From VRUB01 sp046758085 (GTDB taxonomy: Bacteria; Pseudomonadota; Gammaproteobacteria; Acidiferrobacterales; SPGG2), in the NCBI GenBank assembly GCA_046758085.1, contig JBHHZP010000088.1, forward strand, positions 1 through 14,470: DNA of 14,470 nt. Direction: 5' to 3'. The notes under the pieces are model-generated. The model saw nothing but the letters and a program-made list of their open reading frames with translations. It did no database searches and was not told the DNA's origin. Shown here piece by piece: positions 1 through 6,080 of the stretch (its first letter is position 1; every line of letters begins with the position of its first letter). The position numbers were made by a program, and so were the translations under genes.

Positions 1-52
1 TCGTACCCACATTGATGTGCGGTTTCGTGCGTTCGAATTTTTGCTTGGACAC
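1..52 (-). CDS. tuf: Elongation factor Tu, N-terminal fragment (runs off the window)
   Basis: Only the first 17 codons lie in the window; they read MSKQKFERTKPHINVGT, the start of bacterial EF-Tu just before the GTP-binding G1 loop. EF-Tu is the GTPase that brings aminoacyl-tRNA to the ribosome. The start codon is GTG at 52-50, with a GAGG ribosome-binding site (complement of 61-64) 8 bases upstream. Four tRNA genes lie directly upstream on the same strand, the arrangement of E. coli tufB, so the mRNA is probably co-transcribed with the tRNAs and released by tRNA processing. Identification is near certain; nothing can be said about the rest of the gene. Confidence 0.96.
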   Translation of the reverse strand, partial: MSKQKFERTKPHINVGT

Positions 53-121
53 GGTGGGTTCCTCGCTCTTGCTCTTGTGTTATCCTCAAACTAATAATTA
101 CAGACCGGATTGATTACAAGC

Positions 122-197
<76 letters not shown>

Positions 198-201
198 CAG
201 A

Positions 202-294
202 CATACAGATCCAAGATACAAGGGGCAAAATACAAGGAAAGATACACTCATGCCGGCCTCTATCCGTTCCCACCTTGCATCTTGCAACTTGCAT
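202..294. repeat. Heptad-phased degenerate repeats in the tRNA-Thr / tRNA-Gly spacer
   Basis: From 202 the plus strand divides into 7-base words: catacag, atccaag, atacaag, gggcaaa, atacaag (ending at 236). After about 37 bases the pattern returns inverted at 274-294 as cttgcat, cttgcaa, cttgcat, whose complements are ATGCAAG, TTGCAAG and ATGCAAG. The two arms therefore share a consensus close to ATNCAAG in opposite orientation and could pair in RNA. No reading frame or known element explains it. The function is unknown; it may affect processing of the tRNA transcript or be a byproduct of slippage. Confidence 0.7.
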
Positions 295-303
295 CTGCCT
301 TCA

Positions 304-377
<74 letters not shown>

Positions 378-512
378 CTGCTGGTAACCGGGGGCTCGAC
401 GATGCAGACCAAAGCGCCAAGCCCTCGCGCAGGCGAACGAATAAACGCACTCCCGAGACAGCACGAGCTTGCGATCCAGTCTCAAGTCTTTAAGTTTCTG
501 GTCTCCGGGCGG

Positions 513-594
513 TGGAGGGGGGAGGATTCGAACCTCCGAAGGCTGAGCCGTCAGATTTACAGTCTGATCCCTTTGACCGCTCGGGAACCCCTCC
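513..594 (-). tRNA. tyrU: tRNA-Tyr (anticodon GUA), CCA not fully encoded
   Basis: A class II tRNA of 82 nt without CCA, with the long variable arm typical of bacterial tRNA-Tyr. The acceptor is GGAGGGG/CCCCTCC and the anticodon stem TCAGA/TCTGA encloses CTGTAAA, giving GTA. After discriminator A (513) the genome reads CCG (512-510), not CCA, so the terminal A must be added or repaired by tRNA nucleotidyltransferase. The gene lies between tRNA-Thr(UGU) and tRNA-Gly as in E. coli. Confidence 0.97.
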
Positions 595-842
595 CAGGAC
601 GTAAACGGCTAATTGTGCTGCACTGCCCACCCATTTGTCAACAACTCTATGGACAATCAGATCACGGCATGGCCCCGCTGGGCCATGCACACCGAACCGA
701 TGATCGGCCCCGCTGACCAGGGTGGATGCTCACCGACCCGCGCTCCGCGAACGCCATCCTGCGCGCCAGAGCCGGTTCGCCGGGAAGACCCGGTTACTCA
801 ATAACCTGGGCCGGTAGCGATCGCCAGATCCACCAATTGCGG
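595..842. other. Long spacer between tRNA-Thr(UGU) and tRNA-Tyr with a 9-bp hairpin
   Basis: This 248-base spacer is unusually long for a tRNA cluster. It holds a perfect 9-bp stem, 667-675 with 680-688 (GCATGGCCC), closed by a 4-base loop. The ten bases GGCCCCGCTG occur at 671-680 and again at 706-715. There is no T-run after the hairpin, so it does not look like an intrinsic terminator. I see no gene here; open frames across it are tRNA antisense. A role in processing the precursor is possible but unproven. Confidence 0.5.
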
Positions 843-915
843 AGCCCGCAGAGGGATTTGAACCCCCGACCCTCTGATTACAAATCAGATGCTCTGCCCA
901 CTGAGCTATGCGGGC
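843..915 (-). tRNA. thrU: tRNA-Thr (anticodon UGU), CCA not fully encoded
   Basis: A minus-strand cloverleaf of 73 nt without CCA: acceptor GCCCGCA/TGCGGGC, anticodon stem TCTGA/TCAGA around TTTGTAA, anticodon TGT, and T-loop TTCAAAT. After discriminator T (843) the genome reads CCG (842-840) instead of CCA. It is the first gene of the tRNA-tuf transcript, downstream of the promoter at 942-970. Confidence 0.97.
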
Positions 916-941
916 GCAACCAATGCGTATCACAGCACCCT

Positions 942-970
942 AGTATAATTCGCCCGCGTTCGGGTGGCCA
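942..970 (-). promoter_or_regulatory. Predicted sigma-70 promoter of the tRNA-tuf operon
   Basis: On the minus strand a -10 box TATACT (942-947) lies 17 bases from TGGCCA (965-970), a 4/6 match to TTGACA. The bases after the -10 box are AGGGTGCTG, a G-rich start region of the kind found at stringently controlled tRNA and rRNA promoters. Transcription would begin about 20 bases before tRNA-Thr(UGU). The -10 match is good and the -35 match is moderate; this is inferred from sequence only. Confidence 0.6.
951..966 (-). terminator. Short hairpin after the birA-coaX-SPOR operon, inside the tRNA promoter
   Basis: CACCCG and CGGGCG form a 6-bp stem (one G-T pair) with a 4-base AACG loop, 11 bases past the stop of the SPOR gene, followed on the minus strand by AATTAT. 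It could act as a weak terminator. It lies in the 17-base spacer between the -35 and -10 boxes of the tRNA promoter. The stem is short and the T-tract poor, so read-through into the tRNA operon is likely. Confidence 0.3.
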
Positions 971-976
971 CGGGGA

Positions 977-1702
977 TCACCCCGGTTCTTGCTCCACGGC
1001 TGGCGGCTCACCGACGGTTTTCCCCGGCAAATCCGTGCAGGAACGCTCGAGTAATCCTACGTCGACGTTTGCCCACTCGAGGGCTTGCAGCTTCGCTAGA
1101 TCCGCGCGCCCCAATTTCAGGTCCAACCAGTATCGTGTCACGGGCTCCTGGAGCGTCTCTTGCTTGGTGCTGATACCCTTTTCGGCGAGCCTCTGGGCCA
1201 GCGCCCAGGCATTCTGCCGGATCGTAAACACGCCCAGGGAGATGGCATTTTCTTTGCCGGGCTCTTCGATGATGTAGTGTTCCTTAAATCCGAGACGGCT
1301 TAACTGCTGGCGCTTTTTCTCCGCCGCGGCACGAGACTGTAGCGGCGGTAACAACACACGATAGCTTACTGTCGTGCGTTCGATTTGCTCACGGCGACGG
1401 TAACCCAAAGCCTGTCGTTCAAGCGTACCAGCCGCGGCCTGTGCGCGGTCAAGTGTCTTAAAAGGGCCTAGGGACACACAGGCATATCCGCCCTGCGTCA
1501 CACCGATGGTGCGCGTGGGCGCAGCCGCAGGATCTCGCGGTTTCTGGCGCCGGGCAGCGCTCTCCGTCAGAAGGCCCATCTTTTCGGCATTGACGGGGGG
1601 CCGCAGTTGCAAACGCCCCTCGACCGGACCTTTCTGGTACCAGCTTCCCCACATGAACAGGCCGACATTAAGCAGCACCAAGGTGCCAAACAGCCATCTC
1701 AT
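977..1702 (-). CDS. SPOR-domain inner-membrane protein
   Basis: A 241-residue protein with one N-terminal membrane segment (about residues 3-19), a short linker, and a periplasmic region (about 73-195). That region contains repeated SPOR-like half-motifs, CVSLGPFKTLDRAQ (75-88), YRVLLPPLQSRAAAEKK (114-130) and ISLGVFTIRQNAWAL (154-168). SPOR domains bind denuded glycan strands of septal peptidoglycan, so a cell-envelope or division-site role is likely. The start ATG overlaps the coaX stop in ATGA (1699-1702), so the gene is translationally coupled as the last gene of birA-coaX-SPOR. The last 40 residues are low-complexity and acidic/proline-rich. Family assignment is good; the specific role is unknown. 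Confidence 0.85.
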   Translation of the reverse strand: MRWLFGTLVLLNVGLFMWGSWYQKGPVEGRLQLRPPVNAEKMGLLTESAARRQKPRDPAAAPTRTIGVTQGGYACVSLGPFKTLDRAQAAAGTLERQALGYRRREQIERTTVSYRVLLPPLQSRAAAEKKRQQLSRLGFKEHYIIEEPGKENAISLGVFTIRQNAWALAQRLAEKGISTKQETLQEPVTRYWLDLKLGRADLAKLQALEWANVDVGLLERSCTDLPGKTVGEPPAVEQEPG

Positions 1703-2439
1703 GCCACTTCATCCGCGATCAGCGCCAGGCCCCGCAGCACAAGGTCCGGTACCAGCCGCACCGCTGCTCTCACTCGCAGCAGCACTGCTGCGGCATCGGC
1801 ACCGGTGCCCACAACCTGCATCGCATCGCCCAATATTTTGCGATACTCCTCGAGCACCCGTTCCACCGCGCCCGCAAGACCGAATACGCTGCCTGCGGCG
1901 ACAGCGTCAGCGGTCGAACGTGCCGGGCAGAAAGTGTGATCTCCGAGAATCTCGCTTATACCGTCAGTCGCTTGCGCCAAGCTAACGCGCAGCAGCCGCA
2001 GTCCCGGAAAGATCACACCGCCGAGGAACTCCCCTTCGGCCGAGAGTGTATCGAGCGTGACCGCGGTGCCACAGTCCACGATGCACACCGGGCCCGACAT
2101 CAGCTCACGGGCTGCAATCAGTGCAGCCCAGCGGTCGGCTCCCAGGCTAGCCGGGTCGCGATAGCCGTTTCGCACACCAAGCATCTCTTGCTGCGGCCTG
2201 ACCACATAAGGACGTAACGACCAATGCTGTTCCACCCATTTTTCGAGGCCCTGCAACCGCACGGCCCCCGCCACGTTGCACAAAACAACCATTTCGGGCA
2301 CGGGGACGGCGCTCCATAGCCGGTCAAGCATGGCCTTGACCGGCTCATTGGCCATCACATGAGCCGCCGTGCGCCAATGCCCGGGGGCACTTTGAGCCCA
2401 CTTGATGCGCGCGTTACCGAGGTCGACCAACAGATTCAC
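1699..2439 (-). CDS. coaX: Type III pantothenate kinase
   Basis: A 246-residue soluble enzyme that phosphorylates pantothenate, the first step of coenzyme A synthesis. Visible motifs: the N-terminal phosphate-binding DLGNARIKW (6-14), the pantothenate-binding stretch GYRDPASLGADRW (92-104) with the conserved Asp102, DCGTAVT (122-128) and GGVIFPG (140-146). Length is normal for CoaX. The start is GTG, overlapping the birA stop as GTGA (2436-2439); its stop overlaps the next start as ATGA. CoaX is not feedback-inhibited by CoA, unlike CoaA, which occupies the equivalent position beside birA in E. coli. Confidence is high. Confidence 0.96.
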   Translation of the reverse strand: MNLLVDLGNARIKWAQSAPGHWRTAAHVMANEPVKAMLDRLWSAVPVPEMVVLCNVAGAVRLQGLEKWVEQHWSLRPYVVRPQQEMLGVRNGYRDPASLGADRWAALIAARELMSGPVCIVDCGTAVTLDTLSAEGEFLGGVIFPGLRLLRVSLAQATDGISEILGDHTFCPARSTADAVAAGSVFGLAGAVERVLEEYRKILGDAMQVVGTGADAAAVLLRVRAAVRLVPDLVLRGLALIADEVA

Positions 2440-3407
2440 GCCACTGGCCTCAGGCGGACATCACCACACTGGAACACCCTCAGTCCACCGTTTTCGTCCT
2501 GCAATCGCAGTGCCCCGGCCGCATCGGTGCCAACCACTCGCCCAGTCACGCTTTCGGCGCCATCCACGATACAAACCCGCTGTCCGTTATAGATGTGTAG
2601 TCGTTCCCATTCCTGCCGGAAACGGGCGAAACCGACCTGCTCGAAAATGTGAAGTGTTTCACGCAAGCGCCTGACAAGCTGTGCGACCAGGCAGTTACGG
2701 TCTACCGCTGTGGCGGTAATGCTCGTCAGGTCGGCCCACGGCTGTGTGATCTTACTCGCGTCGAGCGGTGCAATATAGGCATTGATGCCCACACCTACGA
2801 CCACGAAAATCGATCCATGTGCTTCGTGCCGAACATCAACCAGTACACCGCCAAGCTTCCGTCCCTGCCACACCACGTCGTTGGGCCACTTCAGCCGGGC
2901 GCTCACGCCATAGTCTGCGAGCGCGCGCACGGCTGCAATGCCCGCAGCCAGACTGAGACCGGATATTAGAGCCGCCCCGCACGAAAGCCTCCAGGATATC
3001 GACAGCAATACATTACAAAACGGGGTCGCAACCCAACCGCGGCCACGTCGGCCGCGTCCCGCCGTCTGCCTTTCGGCGACGCATACAGATCCGGGAACCA
3101 GCGCCCGCTGTTGAAGCAGGAAAAGGCTCGTCGAACTGATCTCCTCACGCAGGAAAAAACGGCCTGCAGCGGGGTCAGCCTGGGCAGCCAAATACTTCAA
3201 GATCGTACGCCGGTGCAACGGTCGCAGCGGTGTCCTGAGACAATAATCCCGCCGATCAATCCGCGCGATGTCCAATCCCAATCGCAACAGCTTCCCGATC
3301 TGATAGTGAACGGCAGGGGGACTGAGACCGATCGCGTTCGCGATCTCCCTGGCCGAGCGAGGGTTCCCATCCGACAAGACCTCAAGTATGGACGATCGCG
3401 CAGACAT
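2436..3407 (-). CDS. birA: Bifunctional biotin-protein ligase / biotin operon repressor
   Basis: A 323-residue protein that activates biotin with ATP and attaches it to biotin carboxyl carrier protein; with its DNA-binding domain it can also repress biotin synthesis genes. Residues 1-60 form a winged helix (SAREIANAIGLSPPAVHYQIGK, 18-39). The catalytic domain has the adenylate-binding GRGRRGRGW (117-125), KWPND (173-177) and RKLGGVLV (183-190) with the conserved Lys184. Residues 275-323 form the SH3-like C-terminal domain. Length matches E. coli BirA. It heads the birA-coaX-SPOR operon. No Shine-Dalgarno sequence precedes the ATG; see the promoter entry. The presence of the HTH argues for a regulatory as well as enzymatic role. 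Confidence 0.97.
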   Translation of the reverse strand: MSARSSILEVLSDGNPRSAREIANAIGLSPPAVHYQIGKLLRLGLDIARIDRRDYCLRTPLRPLHRRTILKYLAAQADPAAGRFFLREEISSTSLFLLQQRALVPGSVCVAERQTAGRGRRGRGWVATPFCNVLLSISWRLSCGAALISGLSLAAGIAAVRALADYGVSARLKWPNDVVWQGRKLGGVLVDVRHEAHGSIFVVVGVGINAYIAPLDASKITQPWADLTSITATAVDRNCLVAQLVRRLRETLHIFEQVGFARFRQEWERLHIYNGQRVCIVDGAESVTGRVVGTDAAGALRLQDENGGLRVFQCGDVRLRPVA

Positions 3408-3413
3408 GGGGAG

Positions 3414-3451
3414 ATTCTACCAAGGGCAGCGGCTACAGGTGACAGCACCTG
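3414..3451 (-). promoter_or_regulatory. Candidate birA promoter with overlapping palindrome; possible leaderless start
   Basis: On the minus strand TAGAAT (3414-3419), a 5/6 match to the -10 consensus, ends six bases before the birA ATG, which would place transcription initiation at or next to the ATG itself. There is no ribosome-binding site in the CTCCCC between them, consistent with a leaderless mRNA. A 17-base spacer puts the weak -35 (TCACCT, 3437-3442) inside a perfect 6-bp inverted repeat CAGGTG-N4-CACCTG (3436-3451), a possible operator. It does not resemble the E. coli BirA operator. Confidence 0.4.
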
Positions 3452-3534
3452 GCGTCGCCGGCGGCATTGCGTGAACAGACTATTGAAACACTCGGTTTTT
3501 CGGCAGCCTGGTAGCGGCACAGATAGGGACCGCA

Positions 3535-3639
3535 CAACCGCCCACTAACCCTGCGTAGACCTACCACTACCCATCAACCTGTGCCTGAATGAATAGCTTT
3601 CGACAGCCAACGCGCTCGACGGGGGTTAGTGGTCGGTTG
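3535..3639. repeat. 105-base inverted-repeat unit in the birA/GGDEF intergenic region
   Basis: CAACCGCCCACTAACCC (3535-3551) and GGGTTAGTGGTCGGTTG (3623-3639) are inverted copies matching at 16 of 17 positions, enclosing 71 bases. A perfect palindrome GGCGCGCGCC (3639-3648) abuts the right arm. The enclosed part has no reading frame. The whole 3408-3773 region is otherwise free of genes. The unit could be a small non-autonomous mobile element, a REP-like palindromic unit or a structured RNA. No target-site duplication is evident. Confidence 0.6.
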
Positions 3640-3773
3640 GCGCGCGCCGCAGACAACATAGCGAGCTAAATAGGCCGCTTTTGCATGTCCTTGTGCACGC
3701 GGCATCGCTACATCCCTGCTCCGTGTCCTTTTTCAAAATCCTGTTAGGCGCCCACGCGGCCAAAACCCGTGCC

Positions 3774-4871
3774 CTACCCCGCGCAGTACCGATTCTTTCC
3801 TTGCGATGTGGCCTGCGTCAATGCGCTTTCGGCCCGTTGTAACATGCTTTCAGGAACATCTTGCTCGCGGGCGTCCGTATAGCCGCAGCACACCGTAATT
3901 GGCACTGGCGCCCCTCTATGATGAAATGCGCTGCCGGCCACCGCCCGGCATATTCTGTCTGCCACCCACTGTCCGTTCTCGAGCTTGGTTTCGGGTAATA
4001 GAACGACAAACTGCCCATCACCGCGACGCGCTATAAAGTCCACTTCGCGTAGTGTCGTCTCCATGACCTTTGCAATCAGCTGCAATGCCTTGTTCGCGAC
4101 CTTGGCTCCGTATGTATCCTTGAGCGAGGCGAAATCGTCCACACTGCAGAGCTGGACAATCATGGGTGACCCATAGCGCTTCCAGCGAAGAAATTCCTGC
4201 TCCAATCTTTGATCGAAGGCCAACTGGCTACCGATGCCGGTCAGAGGATCTACTAGGACCTCCAGCTCGCCCTGCTCGTAGCGCCGGCGTAACTCGTTGG
4301 ATTCTTCCTCCATCTGACGAATCGTGGTTGTCAGGGTGTTCAGCTGCCCTTGCAGGGACGCAAAGAGTTGGGCCCCTTTGCCCTGACTGTCCTCAAGCTG
4401 GGCGCGCATAACCGACACCCGCTGGTGGAGATAGGCCTTCATCTGCTCGGCATTGGATGATTGATGGAGACGGGCCTGCATATCTTCCACCTGACGTTCC
4501 AAGGCGGATTCTGCCTTGCGCCCATCGTAGTAGGCGGACATCGTCTGTTGTTCTGTGCCCTCCAGCGATTTGTTGAGGTCCTGAAACCGTACATCAAGCT
4601 GGCTCAGAAACACGTCCCATTCCTGACGCTCCTCGTGTATCTGCTGCCACATCTCGATCAAGACATCGACTATGTCGCACAGCGCAGCGAGCAACCTGTC
4701 CATCTGCAATTCGACAGCGAGTTGCTCCTTGATGGCTTCGAATCGCGGCGCGAACTCATCCGACGGATCTATCGCGTCCAACAGCCGAACCAGGGGTGTA
4801 CGCAGGCACTTTAGTAGTGCCGTAGTGTCACCGGCGGTAGCTGACATATCGGTCTTATCTTGTTGTGCCAA
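3774..4871 (-). CDS. Coiled-coil GGDEF-domain protein with degenerate active site
   Basis: A 365-residue cytoplasmic protein. Residues about 25-205 are helical and rich in Gln/Glu, consistent with a long coiled coil; 208-363 form a GGDEF domain beginning DPLTGIGSQLAFD (208-220) and ending SQGKNRY. GGDEF domains make cyclic di-GMP from two GTP. Here the signature reads GDGQF (284-288) and the first metal-binding Asp (of the DxD before F) is Ser243, so two catalytic positions are lost. The inhibitory c-di-GMP site RxxD is intact (Arg275-Asp278, five residues before the signature). I infer a c-di-GMP-binding effector rather than a cyclase. The start is TTG with AGGG nine to ten bases upstream; an ATG at residue 9 is an alternative with a weaker site. 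It is followed by 366 gene-free bases before birA. Confidence 0.88.
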   Translation of the reverse strand: MAQQDKTDMSATAGDTTALLKCLRTPLVRLLDAIDPSDEFAPRFEAIKEQLAVELQMDRLLAALCDIVDVLIEMWQQIHEERQEWDVFLSQLDVRFQDLNKSLEGTEQQTMSAYYDGRKAESALERQVEDMQARLHQSSNAEQMKAYLHQRVSVMRAQLEDSQGKGAQLFASLQGQLNTLTTTIRQMEEESNELRRRYEQGELEVLVDPLTGIGSQLAFDQRLEQEFLRWKRYGSPMIVQLCSVDDFASLKDTYGAKVANKALQLIAKVMETTLREVDFIARRGDGQFVVLLPETKLENGQWVADRICRAVAGSAFHHRGAPVPITVCCGYTDAREQDVPESMLQRAESALTQATSQGKNRYCAG

Positions 4872-5414
4872 TGGATTTTTTCCCTAAAAGCGGGAACAAT
4901 GCACGTGCAATCTCGCCTTCTCGCCGTACTGCGCTCGACCGGGCCCGCACCCACAGTCGCGGATTTACCGTGCCATTAGATAAATCTAGCAGATTACTCA
5001 TAAACTGCGCCCAGCAATCTGGCCAGAGCGGCACACAGATGTGCTGCAAGAGTTTTTCAGCTCATTTCTGGCGTAAACCGCGCGGCGACGGTACCGGTGG
5101 CCATGTAAAACTGCCCGCCGCAAGCCGCACCATGGCCCCCTGGATACACACACCATCAAGGGCGGCTGTGTCCCGTCTGCCCCCCGCACCCGTTTTCAAT
5201 ACTTAGTCCAACGAATGTGCTTGCAATCGCAGTGGGCCATGACGTCCATGCACACCGTTGTTGTAGAATACGCCACAGCATCGGCGGGTCAGACGTACAG
5301 ACCTGCAATTTCAGTGAAATCAACGTTGACTGTTGTCTTTGCGGGTGCAACTTCTGCCGTGGCCGCAAAGGACGAGGGCTCAGCAATAATTACGACGCTT
5401 TCCAGGACCGAGGC
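4872..5414. other. Divergent intergenic region between the GGDEF and CbiM-like genes
   Basis: These 543 bases hold no gene that I can support. A 10-bp stem with one mismatch (5096-5105 with 5131-5140, around GGTGGCCATG) encloses 25 bases, and TAGAT-AA-ATCTA (4977-4988) is a small palindrome. Promoters for both divergent genes must lie here, but I see no convincing -35/-10 pair. The region contains isolated words seen in cobalamin and c-di-GMP riboswitches, without their conserved cores. Confidence 0.4.
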
Positions 5415-6080
5415 ATGCATATTCCCGATGGTTTACTCCCGCAGAGCTGGTTCCTGCTGGCGGATGGCGTCTATGCGTCGGTACTGGTTGCAGCGCTGTA
5501 TCGCGCACCGTGGCAACGGTTGCGGCTCGAAAATCTTCTCAATGTATATCTCGGCGCTGTTATAGTCTTGATGGTGTTGTGGCGCATCAGTGCGACGTTC
5601 GCGGACCGGCCAGGCATCCACTTTCTCGGTGTCACCACCGTGACATTGATGTTTGGTTGGGAATTAGCCGTGGTGTGTGCAGGCTTGGCGCTGCTTGGGG
5701 TCACGCTAGGCACAGAAAGTGGCTGGCAAGCGTACGCCGTGAATGCCCTTCTCGTGGGGGCACTACCTGCGGTGACAAGTTATGCCATTTACCGGATCAT
5801 TGAACGCGTCTTACCCAGCCATTTCTTTGTTTACCTTTTTCTAACAGCTTTCGCCGGTGCCGGTGCCGCTATCACGATCAGCGGCTTTGCAGCAATTGCA
5901 ATCGTGACCACCGCAGGCATTTATCCGATTGAGTATATCTTTCGCGAATACTTGCCGTTCGTGCCCCTCACAAGCCTGCCTGAAGCCCTATTGAACGGCA
6001 TGGCTATGACGCTGCTGGTTGTCTATCGACCACAATGGGTGAGCACCTTTGACGACGAGCGATACTTCAAAGGCCAATGA
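5415..6080 (+). CDS. CbiM-like energy-coupling-factor permease (stand-alone)
   Basis: A 221-residue integral membrane protein that begins MHIPDGLL, the hallmark N-terminus of the CbiM/NikM cobalt/nickel transport family, in which Met1 and His2 help bind the metal. This requires the start at 5415; AGGA (5404-5407) is 7 bases upstream. A frame open from 5217 is rejected as the start. A further conserved His is in GIHFLG (67-72). About six hydrophobic segments follow, ending near residue 204, with a short polar tail. The usual partners CbiN/NikN, CbiQ and CbiO are absent from the window, so it is a solitary CbiM-type protein. Its stop overlaps the next gene as ATGA (6077-6080), so the two products are made together. 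The substrate (Co, Ni or something else) cannot be decided from sequence. Confidence 0.85.
   Translation: MHIPDGLLPQSWFLLADGVYASVLVAALYRAPWQRLRLENLLNVYLGAVIVLMVLWRISATFADRPGIHFLGVTTVTLMFGWELAVVCAGLALLGVTLGTESGWQAYAVNALLVGALPAVTSYAIYRIIERVLPSHFFVYLFLTAFAGAGAAITISGFAAIAIVTTAGIYPIEYIFREYLPFVPLTSLPEALLNGMAMTLLVVYRPQWVSTFDDERYFKGQ

Noticed and set aside
3436..3451. CAGGTG-N4-CACCTG as an intrinsic terminator
   Set aside because: It has no T-run and lies 5' of birA at the promoter; an operator reading fits better.
4950..4990. TGGCAC on the minus strand upstream of the GGDEF gene as a sigma-54 promoter
   Set aside because: The second element does not fit; the GC pair at the required spacing is absent.
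5217..5414. 66-codon in-frame extension before the CbiM-like gene, rich in cysteine
   Set aside because: The CbiM family needs MHIPDG at the very N-terminus for metal binding, and a good ribosome-binding site precedes that ATG. The extension would block both.
5281..5414. Possible cobalamin or c-di-GMP-I riboswitch upstream of the CbiM-like gene (words AGACCTGC and CCGCAAAG)
   Set aside because: The conserved cores of both classes are missing and no supporting stems are seen; isolated words of 8 bases are expected by chance. A covariance-model search would settle it.
5217..5565. Second plus-strand frame (5215-5565) overlapping the CbiM-like start
   Set aside because: It has no recognisable features and overlaps a clear family member in another frame.
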